Source: Anaerolineaceae bacterium
GTDB lineage: Bacteria; Chloroflexota; Anaerolineae; Aggregatilineales; Phototrophicaceae
Length of the DNA stretch: 64,000 nt
Assembly: GCA_002702065.1 (NCBI GenBank)
Contig: NZXX01000009.1
Span: 682,001-746,000 of the forward strand
Reading direction: 5' to 3'
Of the stretch, positions 17,200-25,047 are shown one piece after another; position 1 is the first letter of the stretch, and the number at the start of each line of letters is the position of its first letter. Both the position numbers and the translations under genes were made by a program. Below the pieces are notes generated by a model. That model was not told the DNA's origin, did not search any database, and was given only the letters and a program-made list of their open reading frames with translations.

Positions 17200-19099
17200 C
17201 CGGGCTGACGATGACCTCATACACCTGCGCGCCGTCCGCTTCAAAGACGGGTCGCAGATAGGGCGCATCCGCAACGGCTGATTGCATGACCAGTTCCCAC
17301 GCGAACGGCGTGTTCCAGCGCCATGCCGACTCCAGGCTGTCGCGGTTGCCGACGATCTGCGGCACGATCACATAATCAATGTCATGTTCGCGCAGCAGGT
17401 CCGCATGAGCCGGGTCTGCCGGGTCCTGCCAGAAAGTGCGCAGCGCGTCCTGCTCGGCGAGGCTGGCGTCGGTGTTCTGGAAAAACGGCTGCCAGCGATA
17501 ATAGACGCTGTCGCGTTCGCTGATGACCGGGACCCAGTCGCCCTCATGCGAGTTATCAAAGTTGGTGCCGGGGAAATTGAGGACGCGGGCCTCGGCGGGC
17601 GTGTTTTCGCGCAGCCATGCCATTGCCTGCACATCATCGTGCGAGGCGAACGCGCCAAAAAAGTTGATGCGTCCCTTGCTGAACTGGAGCAATGGCCCGC
17701 TGAACACCAGCACGCCCAGCAGGATGATGGCCCCTGCCGCCAGCAGACCCCAGGCATAACGCTGGCCCGACCTGCCCATGCGCGGTGCCAGCTTGCGGTC
17801 ATACAGCCACAGCAGCCCGAACCCGGCGAGAATGGTGAAGGGGATAATCGGCCCGTGCCACGCGATGCTGAAAGGGTAATCGTAGCGGTAAATCGGCAGC
17901 CACGGCAGCAGTGTTTCGACAAGGCCGACCACCGCCGCATCGACGATGAACAGCAGCCAGCCGACCGCCAGTATGAACGCCTGTGTTCGCTGGCGCAGCC
18001 CGATCATGGCACCGATGACGGCGACAGGTATGGTCCAGACACCATGAAAAACGATTATCGTGCGCAGGTAATCCGCACTGCGCAAAAATGGCGATACCAC
18101 CTCGCTGCCCAGATGATCGCGGATCGCCAGCAGCCACGGGCTGATCGCCAGCAGCGCCAGCAGCGGCACACCCAGCGCCAGCACCAGCCAGCGCTGTAGC
18201 GTCGGTTTAGGCTGGCCCAGCCACATCGTCAGCAGCCAGGGGACATAACCGAGTGCCAGAATCACGGTTGTATCCGGGTGGCTGATGACCACTGCCCCCA
18301 GCATCAGCCCCGCGCCGACCGCGTCCGCCCGGTGGCCATTGCGCAGATAACGCAGCACCAGAATGATGAACGCCAGCGCGAAGGCCAGCCCCAGCAGCGA
18401 CGTAAAGTGCGAGTCCATGAAGGCCGTGAACAGCCCCAACCCGGCCAGCATCGCCACCGCCAGCGCCCGCCCCAGTCGTTTGTCGCGGATCTCGCTGCCC
18501 AGGTCATAGGCCAGCCACACATTCAGCAGGCCGAGCACCGCCGCCACGCCGAACTGCACATGATGCAGGCCCTGCCCCAACTGCTCGCTGAGATACGCCG
18601 TTAGCAGCGTGAAGCCCGGCGCATATAAGTAGGTGATTTCCGGATTGAATGGGGCCAGTGTATCGAAGCTGCCACCCAGCCGTGCCATCAGCGCGAGATA
18701 GCCAAAGCCCTGCGCGTCCGTATCCAGCGGCACCGGCAGAATGATGGTCGGAACCATAAACACCAGCGCCACCATCCCGAAGAAGGCCAGATCCAGCGGG
18801 CCCGGCCAGCCCTGATCGGCATCCAGCAGTTCCTCGCCGCGTTCTTCGGCCCGCATCTGACCATACGACAGGGTGCCACCCAGAAAAATCGCCGTGACCA
18901 GCGCGAACAACAGGTAGTCGATGACCAGCGTATTCCATCCGAACAGCATCGACCAGAACAGCGAACCGCCGATGACCACGCCGAGCGCCATCGCAGCACT
19001 GAGGCCAATGCGCGGCTGTTGTGTCGGCCAGGCAGGGGCCAGCATCGCACCCGCACCGACCACGACCGAACCAAAAATGAAGACAATAAAAAGGGGCAT
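17189..19099 (-). CDS. Large polytopic membrane protein, GT-C/oligosaccharyltransferase-like
   Basis: 636 residues with about twelve to fourteen membrane helices to residue 475, then a soluble extracytoplasmic C-terminus. The C-terminal part contains AMAWLRENTPAEARVLNF, a segment found in many bacterial GT-C-like proteins where helix-packed glycan-binding domains follow the membrane part. No diagnostic D-D or D-E loop motif is certain. AGGACTCAGC precedes the ATG. It is translationally coupled to the GrpB gene downstream. Envelope glycan assembly is the likely area, by family analogy only. Confidence 0.75.
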   Translation of the reverse strand: MPLFIVFIFGSVVVGAGAMLAPAWPTQQPRIGLSAAMALGVVIGGSLFWSMLFGWNTLVIDYLLFALVTAIFLGGTLSYGQMRAEERGEELLDADQGWPGPLDLAFFGMVALVFMVPTIILPVPLDTDAQGFGYLALMARLGGSFDTLAPFNPEITYLYAPGFTLLTAYLSEQLGQGLHHVQFGVAAVLGLLNVWLAYDLGSEIRDKRLGRALAVAMLAGLGLFTAFMDSHFTSLLGLAFALAFIILVLRYLRNGHRADAVGAGLMLGAVVISHPDTTVILALGYVPWLLTMWLGQPKPTLQRWLVLALGVPLLALLAISPWLLAIRDHLGSEVVSPFLRSADYLRTIIVFHGVWTIPVAVIGAMIGLRQRTQAFILAVGWLLFIVDAAVVGLVETLLPWLPIYRYDYPFSIAWHGPIIPFTILAGFGLLWLYDRKLAPRMGRSGQRYAWGLLAAGAIILLGVLVFSGPLLQFSKGRINFFGAFASHDDVQAMAWLRENTPAEARVLNFPGTNFDNSHEGDWVPVISERDSVYYRWQPFFQNTDASLAEQDALRTFWQDPADPAHADLLREHDIDYVIVPQIVGNRDSLESAWRWNTPFAWELVMQSAVADAPYLRPVFEADGAQVYEVIVSPDEN

Positions 19100-19128
19100 G
19101 CTGAGTCCTGTTTGCGATTTGTTTCACA

Positions 19129-19134
19129 AGTATA
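19129..19134 (-). promoter_or_regulatory. Candidate -10 element TATACT (minus strand)
   Basis: On the reverse strand TATACT lies 29 bases before the ATG of the large membrane protein gene. No clear -35. The 120-base divergent region also serves the WD40 gene at 19220. Confidence 0.35.
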
Positions 19135-19219
19135 GCGTCTAAAACCGAAGTCCCATAGGTGTGCTTTGAAAAGAAATGATATGATGAAAATTAAACCAAA
19201 GTGACTTTGAGGTTGCGTC

Positions 19220-20299
19220 ATGGCGCGTCCAATCACGACGACTCCGCTTACGCCGCAGAATGCTGCCGAAGCTATCGAAATTGCCCGCCTGGGCGACGAT
19301 TATACCGACCCTGTACAGATTGTTACCTTTAGCCCCGATAGTACCCTGCTGGCCTGCTCCACCTACGACAAACTCTATCTGTGGGATGTGGCACGCCGCG
19401 CGCTGCTGGCCGAAGTGGATATGGCGGTTCAGGCGCTGACCTTCAGCCCGGATAACAGCGTGCTGGTTGCTGCCGGGCGTGACATCGTGTTTCTGGAAGT
19501 GCCCACCGGTGACGAACAGGGTAAGTTAAAGGGGCATCCGCGCGGGACGACCAGTGTGGCTTTCAGCCCGGATGGTACGCTGCTGGCATCGGGCGGGATG
19601 GATGGTGTGGTGCGCATCGGCAACCTGCAAACGCGGCGGCTGGCTGGCAAATTTGAACACCCGGCCCCGGTGCGAGGTGTGGCGTTCAGCCCGGCGGGGG
19701 ACCGCGTCGCCGTTATAAGCTGGGGCACCGGCGATGAACCGAAAGAAGCTGTCGTGTGGGCGCTGGAAAGCGGCGAGAAGGTGGAGACATTCCCCTGCAC
19801 CAAAGAGAAAAATGTCGCGTTCAGCCCGGATGGCGCGCGGCTGGCGGTCGATGGCAGATTGTTCGACATCGAGGACCGGCGCGTGATCCACAACTTTAAG
19901 GAACGGCAGATCGTGTTTAGCACCGATGGACAGTTGGTGGCCGCTTGCCACAGCAATTACCCGACCGTTGGCCTGTGGGATACGGCGACCGGCGACAAGC
20001 TGGCGACCCTGAAGGGACATGGGGACCCGGTGTTGTGTGTGGCGTTTAATGCGGCGGGCACGCTGGTTGCATCGGGCAGCGGGACGCTGAGCGCGGGGGC
20101 CATGCTGCGCGGCGAGGACCCGGAAGCCAACAGTGATCGCAGTGTGCGCCTGTGGGGTGTGCCGGAAGCACCGACGCAGGAACCGGCCCGCGAACGTAAA
20201 CCCCTGCGGCGGCTGGGTGAAGTGGATGAAGCCGACGCCGACAAGGACGACACGCTGCTGAAACCGGTGCAGGATTGGTTCAACAAGCTGTCGCGCTGA
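19220..20299 (+). CDS. WD40-repeat protein
   Basis: 359 residues, cytoplasmic. Repeating blades carry V-x-F-S-P-D-x-x-x-L-A and end in hydrophobic strand plus W-D/L-W motifs: VTFSPDSTLLACSTYDKLYLWDV, AFSPDGTLLASGGMDG and FNAAGTLVASGSG, among others. I count about seven blades, enough for a closed beta-propeller of about residues 15-315. The C-terminal tail (about 320-359) is charged and acidic. WD40 propellers are scaffolds; no effector domain is fused here. GAGG lies ten bases before the ATG. Function unknown. Confidence 0.88.
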   Translation: MARPITTTPLTPQNAAEAIEIARLGDDYTDPVQIVTFSPDSTLLACSTYDKLYLWDVARRALLAEVDMAVQALTFSPDNSVLVAAGRDIVFLEVPTGDEQGKLKGHPRGTTSVAFSPDGTLLASGGMDGVVRIGNLQTRRLAGKFEHPAPVRGVAFSPAGDRVAVISWGTGDEPKEAVVWALESGEKVETFPCTKEKNVAFSPDGARLAVDGRLFDIEDRRVIHNFKERQIVFSTDGQLVAACHSNYPTVGLWDTATGDKLATLKGHGDPVLCVAFNAAGTLVASGSGTLSAGAMLRGEDPEANSDRSVRLWGVPEAPTQEPARERKPLRRLGEVDEADADKDDTLLKPVQDWFNKLSR

Positions 20300-20314
20300 T
20301 GCCCTCGGCTGCGG

Positions 20315-20320
20315 TAGAAT
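20315..20320 (+). promoter_or_regulatory. Candidate -10 element TAGAAT
   Basis: TAGAAT lies 36 bases before the aldo/keto reductase ATG, in the 57-base gap after the WD40 gene. No clear -35. Confidence 0.35.
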
Positions 20321-20356
20321 CAGGGTCACTGATCCAATTTTACGAAAGGCAACCTG

Positions 20357-21355
20357 ATGCAGTATCGTACTCTCGGCCAGACCGATCTTGAAGTATCTGT
20401 CGTGGCGATGGGCTGCTGGTCAATCGTCGGTGGCTTTAACTGGGGACCACAGGATGAAGCGGACTCGCTGGCGACGATCGAAGCCGCGCTGGAAGCCGGT
20501 GTCAATTTTTTTGATACGGCTGAAGGCTATGGGGATGGCTATTCCGAGCAGCTTCTGGCGCGGGTGCTGGGCAGTCGACGCGCCGATGTGATCATCGCCT
20601 CAAAAGTCAGCCAGAATCATCTGGCCGCCGCCGAAGTGAAAGAAGCCTGCGAACGCAGCCTGCGCAACCTGCAAACCGACTATATCGACCTGTATCAGGT
20701 CCACTGGCCCAGCCGCGAAATTCCGTTCGAAGAAACCATGCGCGCTTTGGAAGACCTCTGGACAGAAGGCAAGATTCGCTATATCGGAGTCTCGAACTTT
20801 GGCCGGCTGGATATGCCGGATATGCTGGCTGCCGGGCGCTATGAATCCAATCAAGTGCCATACAACCTCTTGTGGCGCGCGGTCGAATACGACATTCAGC
20901 CGCAGTGCGTCCGCCACGACATCAGCATTCTGCCCTACAGCCCGCTGATGCAAGGTCTGTTGACCGGCAAGTTTCATACGGCGGATGATGTCCCGGATGA
21001 TCGTGCCCGCACGCGTCATTATTCGTCGCACCGGTCGGAAAATACGCGTCATGGTACATCCGGGTTTGAAGCGGAAACCTTCGCCGCGGTCAACGCTATC
21101 CGCGCGATCTGCGAGGAAATTGAACAGCCGATGGCGCATGTGTCGCTGGCCTGGCTGCTGCATCAACCGGCGGTGACATCGGTACTGGCCGGGGCGCGCA
21201 CAGCGCAGCAGATGCTGGATAACGCCAAAGCCGGTGAGCTGGTTTTGTCCGGCGATGTGGTGGCCCGTTTGAGCATGGCGACCGACGAACTGAAGGCGCT
21301 GCTGGGGCCAGACCCGGATATGTGGGCACCGGCGGATGAGTCGCGCTACCGGTAA
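20357..21355 (+). CDS. Aldo/keto reductase
   Basis: 332 residues, (beta/alpha)8 barrel. The catalytic tetrad is visible: Asp53 and Tyr58 in FFDTAEGYGDG, Lys83 in IIASKVS and His116 in YQVHWPS. The N-terminus MQYRTLGQTDLEVSVVAMGCW and the cofactor region SVLAGARTAQQMLDN match NAD(P)H-dependent oxidoreductases of the YajO/Gfo-like aldo/keto reductase groups. It reduces aldehydes or sugars; the physiological substrate is unknown. AAAGG lies upstream of the ATG. Confidence 0.92.
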   Translation: MQYRTLGQTDLEVSVVAMGCWSIVGGFNWGPQDEADSLATIEAALEAGVNFFDTAEGYGDGYSEQLLARVLGSRRADVIIASKVSQNHLAAAEVKEACERSLRNLQTDYIDLYQVHWPSREIPFEETMRALEDLWTEGKIRYIGVSNFGRLDMPDMLAAGRYESNQVPYNLLWRAVEYDIQPQCVRHDISILPYSPLMQGLLTGKFHTADDVPDDRARTRHYSSHRSENTRHGTSGFEAETFAAVNAIRAICEEIEQPMAHVSLAWLLHQPAVTSVLAGARTAQQMLDNAKAGELVLSGDVVARLSMATDELKALLGPDPDMWAPADESRYR

Positions 21356-21418
21356 CGGCCATCAAACTTGCGGGCACCATCGTATCACCGCCCATGCCGT
21401 TCATGATATTCGAGTAAT

Positions 21419-22255
21419 GTGTTGCGATATTTTCCCAATCGACTTTCTTTTTTAACCAGCCAGCAGCTCTGGCAGGATTTGCAGGACCCGCCGCCGCGTC
21501 ATTGGGCGCGGTCTGATGGGCCGAAAAGTGAGCAAACCGCGCTGGTGCTGACATTTGCGTTGTCGGCACTGGCGCTCATCAGCGGCGTTATTCTGAGCAC
21601 GATGGTGGTGTATGCCACCGCAGATCGTGGTGCGCGTGCGCGTGAGAACGGCACCTTCGACCTGCTGGCGGTCATTCCGGCTGGTGGCTTTGGCGCTTCA
21701 TGGGCCATTTTGGGCGGTTATCTGCATTACAGCCTGACCCTGCGCACGCTGCGCCGGATGCGTGTCAATGCAATACGGGCCGTCGTGGTGGTTGGTGTGG
21801 TGACGCTGCTGCCGGTCTTGATCCCCGCGCTGGAGCAGGGCAACACCGCACTCGTCCGTGAAGGCTGGTCCTGGCTGCTGTTTTTCATTTTTCTGGTGCC
21901 GATGATGCTGTTTGATTACCAGTATGCGGTGGTGTCCGGGGGCCTCATTGGTATTCTGGCCCCCACATACACCGGCATTGACGCGCGCGTGGCCGCCATC
22001 TTCACGGCTGTTATGCTGCACCTCACCGGCTATCTGATCGCCGCCGTTACCGGCGCGCTTATGCTGCCGGTCGTGTATGAGTCGCTGGCGATCAGCGGTT
22101 GGCTGGCCGATCTCAGCCGCCCGGTGCTGGCATTGCTCGTGTTCATCCTCTATCACGAGGCCGGGGTTCTGCTGCTCTACCGGACGGCTCAGGAGCGTCT
22201 GAACGGGCTGGATGATGCCCTGTCTGGTGCGCTCAGCCTGCATTCGGGCCGATGA
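21419..22255 (+). CDS. Orphan ABC-2-permease-like membrane protein
   Basis: 278 residues beginning at GTG 21419. A soluble stretch of about 45 residues is followed by five to six hydrophobic segments. The cytoplasmic motif RARENGTFDLLAVIPAGGF resembles the E-R-E-x-G-T-x-x-x-L-x-x-x-P coupling motif of ABC-2 export permeases. No ATPase gene adjoins it. A related arrangement (SIMREQKTTGWDLLIMT) is found in the protein at 36738-37841. The last 23 bases overlap the convergent M23 peptidase gene. Function unknown; it could pair with an ATPase elsewhere. Confidence 0.65.
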   Translation: MLRYFPNRLSFLTSQQLWQDLQDPPPRHWARSDGPKSEQTALVLTFALSALALISGVILSTMVVYATADRGARARENGTFDLLAVIPAGGFGASWAILGGYLHYSLTLRTLRRMRVNAIRAVVVVGVVTLLPVLIPALEQGNTALVREGWSWLLFFIFLVPMMLFDYQYAVVSGGLIGILAPTYTGIDARVAAIFTAVMLHLTGYLIAAVTGALMLPVVYESLAISGWLADLSRPVLALLVFILYHEAGVLLLYRTAQERLNGLDDALSGALSLHSGR

Positions 22256-23687
22256 TAGGACCGCCCAGCGTGATGATCGGCTGGTCCAGCGGCGTCAGCC
22301 ACTGGTTCCAGCGGGAATCGCGGAAGAAATATTCCTCGTCCGGCGGGAATTTGGCGATCAGGTCATTGCGCCATTTACCCGGTATCAACAGCAGCGGGTT
22401 GATAATCCAGCGGTCGAGATAGCGGATTTCCAGATGCAGGTGATTCTGGCCGCCGAATTCCAGTTCGCCCAGAATCGTATCCGGGGTGATGGGTTCGCCC
22501 ACGCGGAACAGGCGCGGGTTTGCCAGATGGCCGTAGATGATCGTGTAATTGCCGACCTTCACCCATAGCCCGTTCGGGCGTGTATAAATGCGATCATGGA
22601 ACTTGAACGTACCCTCTACCCCGGCGTACACCGGCACGCTGCGCTCGCGGGAGTTGCCGAAGTCCAGCCCCCCGTGCAGGCCCTGTGCATATTTGTACCA
22701 CGTCAGCCCCTGCCGCCAGATTTGCCGGGCATAGACATTGTTGCCGAAATACTGCCACCATAACGTCTTATCAAGTTCGACTGGCAGCCGTTTGAATAAT
22801 GCGTCCCGGAGTTCCAGTGTTTCGATGGTGGGTGGATTGTCTGTGCTGGGCGCGGGCAGGTCAACGGGGGTATCCGGGTCAACCAGATACACTTCGCTGC
22901 CGACGACATTGCGTTCGGCGCTCCAGCCCTCGTTGTGCCGCCACCAGACATAGCCATCGACTTCCGTGCGCGAGCCACCATCGACATCCAGCAGCGTGCC
23001 GGGGTCCAGCCATTTGAGCATGACCCCGCGCAGGTTGGGTTCTGCCCGCACCCGCACTTTGACGCTGGCGACCTTGAACGGTTTTTCCGGTGGGGGTGGC
23101 TGAAATTCGGTGGTGCCCGGCGTGGGTATGGCCGGGACATCGGGTGTCGGCGCTGTGGGAGCAGGGGTTTCCGGTGTGGGGGCGGGCACGGCTGGCGTCG
23201 GCGTGGCTACGGGCGCTGGCGGAACGTCGATCAAAAAGACGTATTCCCCGCTGATGCTGCGTTCGGCGCTCCAGCCATCGTCGTGCTGCCACCAGACATA
23301 GCCGTCCGCCTCGCGCCGCGACCCGGCAAACACCTCGACAAATTCGCCCGGTTCCACCCACCGGATCATCATCCCGCGCAGATGTGGCTCCGACCGGACC
23401 CTGACCTGGGAACTGCCCGCCCGGAACAACCGGTTCTCGCGGGTTGTCGGGGTGGGCGCAGGGACCGCTTCAAACAGGTAGATCTCGCTGGCGCTGACGG
23501 TGCGTTCGGCGCTCCAGCCTTCGTCGTGCTGCCACCACACGTAACCATCGACCTCGCGCCGCGATGTCGCGTCACACTGGACCTGCGTGCCGGGGTCCAG
23601 CCAGCGAATATGCGCCCCACCCAGGCCTGGCTGATTGCGCACGCGCACCTGGTTCGGCCCGACCTGAAAGAATTTTTTCTCTGTCAT
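22233..23687 (-). CDS. M23 peptidase-like protein with three SH3-like repeats and no signal peptide
   Basis: 484 residues from the ATG at 23687, with AAAGGA eight bases upstream. Three SH3-like repeats (about 5-72, 87-155 and 203-268) each have V-R-V-R-x-x-P-x-L-x-G, W-x-D/E-P-G, G-Y-V-W-W-x-H-x-x-G-W-S-A-E-R. A Pro/Thr linker follows the second. The C-terminal M23 (LytM) domain keeps its zinc site: His338 and Asp342 in LHGGLD, His387 in YGHL, and His416/418 in NHLHLE. The N-terminus MTEKKFFQVGPNQVRV has no signal peptide or membrane helix, unusual for a peptidoglycan hydrolase. The 3' end overlaps the convergent gene. Confidence 0.88.
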   Translation of the reverse strand: MTEKKFFQVGPNQVRVRNQPGLGGAHIRWLDPGTQVQCDATSRREVDGYVWWQHDEGWSAERTVSASEIYLFEAVPAPTPTTRENRLFRAGSSQVRVRSEPHLRGMMIRWVEPGEFVEVFAGSRREADGYVWWQHDDGWSAERSISGEYVFLIDVPPAPVATPTPAVPAPTPETPAPTAPTPDVPAIPTPGTTEFQPPPPEKPFKVASVKVRVRAEPNLRGVMLKWLDPGTLLDVDGGSRTEVDGYVWWRHNEGWSAERNVVGSEVYLVDPDTPVDLPAPSTDNPPTIETLELRDALFKRLPVELDKTLWWQYFGNNVYARQIWRQGLTWYKYAQGLHGGLDFGNSRERSVPVYAGVEGTFKFHDRIYTRPNGLWVKVGNYTIIYGHLANPRLFRVGEPITPDTILGELEFGGQNHLHLEIRYLDRWIINPLLLIPGKWRNDLIAKFPPDEEYFFRDSRWNQWLTPLDQPIITLGGPIIGPNAG

Positions 23688-23784
23688 CAAATAAATCCTT
23701 TGCCTGTAACTGTCTGTTATTATAAGACAGGTGACGCTGTGCCGATACTAGGCAGCGCCTCTGATCTGCGCTACCATTTCGGCC

Positions 23785-24435
23785 ATGAAACCTGAAACCA
23801 CCCCACCGGATTCACTGCTCTCGGCAGCATCGCTGCGCATGGCGGGTGAAACCCCCTGGAAAGCCGTCAACGAGCTGGAACGCCTGCTGCTGCTGCCGCT
23901 GGCCCGGCTGCAATTTGCGCTGGCGGGTGTGCGTTGGGGCACGGGCTGGCGCTTGTACGGCCTGCCGATTATTCAACGCCATCGCCACAGTACGCTCACG
24001 CTGGGGGCGGGTTTGTCGCTGCGGTCGACCGTGCGCAGCAATCCCCTTGGGCCGAATCATCCGGTGATTTTGAGTACGCGGCGTCCCGGTGCCGTGCTGA
24101 CGGTTGGCGCCCGGTTTGGCATGACTGGTGGCAGCATCGTCGCTGAGGAACGCATCACCATCGGCGATCATGTGACGGTAGGTGCTAACTGCATCATCAC
24201 CGATACAGATTTTCATCCGCTGGATTCCGCGCAGCGCCGCCTGCACCCGCTGGATGGCGCGACCAGACCCGTGACGATTGCGGATGACGTGTTTATCGGC
24301 ATGAACTGCCTGGTACTGAAGGGCGTCACCATTGGCGCGGGCAGCGTCATCGGGGCGGGCAGCGTCGTGACACGCGATGTACCGCCGGGCGTGATCGCCG
24401 CCGGTGCCCCGGCACAGGTCATTCGAGAGCTGTAG
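23785..24435 (+). CDS. Hexapeptide-repeat (LbH) acetyltransferase
   Basis: 216 residues. The N-terminal 70 are helical; residues 75-210 form a left-handed beta-helix with repeats such as LTVGARFGM, ITIGDHVTVGANCIIT, VFIGMNCLVLKGVTIG and GSVIGAGSVVTRDVPPG. The D-F-H loop (TDTDFHPLD) provides the catalytic His typical of NodL/LacA/CysE-type O-acetyltransferases. It transfers acetyl from acetyl-CoA to a sugar or similar hydroxyl. The ATG start is 3 bases before the PlsC-like gene ends are coupled: its stop TAG is followed immediately by the next start. It is the first gene of the operon ending in the TIR fusion. Confidence 0.88.
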   Translation: MKPETTPPDSLLSAASLRMAGETPWKAVNELERLLLLPLARLQFALAGVRWGTGWRLYGLPIIQRHRHSTLTLGAGLSLRSTVRSNPLGPNHPVILSTRRPGAVLTVGARFGMTGGSIVAEERITIGDHVTVGANCIITDTDFHPLDSAQRRLHPLDGATRPVTIADDVFIGMNCLVLKGVTIGAGSVIGAGSVVTRDVPPGVIAAGAPAQVIREL

Positions 24436-24438
24436 TTG

Positions 24439-25047
24439 ATGCCCGCTACCCGTCCGCCCGAAACCCCTCTCATTCTGACGGCTATTGCACGGGCATCTTT
24501 GCGGCTGTTCGGCTGGCGTGTCGAAGGAGCGGTCCCCAACGTGCCCAAAATGGTGATCGTCGGTGCCCCCCACACCAGCAACATCGATGGCCTGATTATG
24601 TTTTTCGTGGCGCGTGTTTACCGCATTCGGCTGCGCTGGATGGGCAAACATACGCTGTTCTGGCCGCCGCTGGGCTGGCTGCTGCGCTGGCTGGGCGGTA
24701 TCCCGATCAACCGGACGGCCTCGCGGGGCGCGGTTCAGCAGATGATCGACACCTTTGCTGCGTCCGACCGGCTGGTTCTGCTGGTGACACCGGAAGGCAC
24801 ACGTGGCAAGAGCAGCCGCTGGAAAACCGGTTTTTATCACATCGCTCAGGGGGCGGGAGTGCCGATTGTCCTGGGGTCGATTGACTACCGCCGAAAAGTC
24901 ATTGGCATCGGCCCGGTGATCACCCCAACCGGTGATTATGAAACCGATATGCAGGTGGTTCAGGCGTATTATCAGGACAAAGTGGGCCGCTACCCGGAAA
25001 AACGCACGCTGCCGCTGGGCGATACGGACCAGGAGAAAGGTGAATAA
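24439..25047 (+). CDS. PlsC-like 1-acylglycerol-3-phosphate acyltransferase
   Basis: 202 residues from the ATG at 24439; a TTG one codon earlier is possible. The acyltransferase motif H-x4-D is HTSNID at 45-50. The second, G-I-P-I-N-R, is near 87-92 and the third, TPEGTRGKS, near 114-122. These are the PlsC blocks I, II and III. The length is typical of compact family members that acylate lysophosphatidate or related lipids at the inner membrane. Its TAA shares one base with the ATG of the TIR-domain gene (TAATG), so the three genes form a translationally coupled operon. Confidence 0.88.
   Translation: MPATRPPETPLILTAIARASLRLFGWRVEGAVPNVPKMVIVGAPHTSNIDGLIMFFVARVYRIRLRWMGKHTLFWPPLGWLLRWLGGIPINRTASRGAVQQMIDTFAASDRLVLLVTPEGTRGKSSRWKTGFYHIAQGAGVPIVLGSIDYRRKVIGIGPVITPTGDYETDMQVVQAYYQDKVGRYPEKRTLPLGDTDQEKGE

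Noticed and set aside
22233..23700. Repeated short segments suggesting a CRISPR or DNA repeat array
   Set aside because: The repetition is protein-level SH3 repeats with a Pro/Thr linker, not equal-length DNA repeats with spacers.
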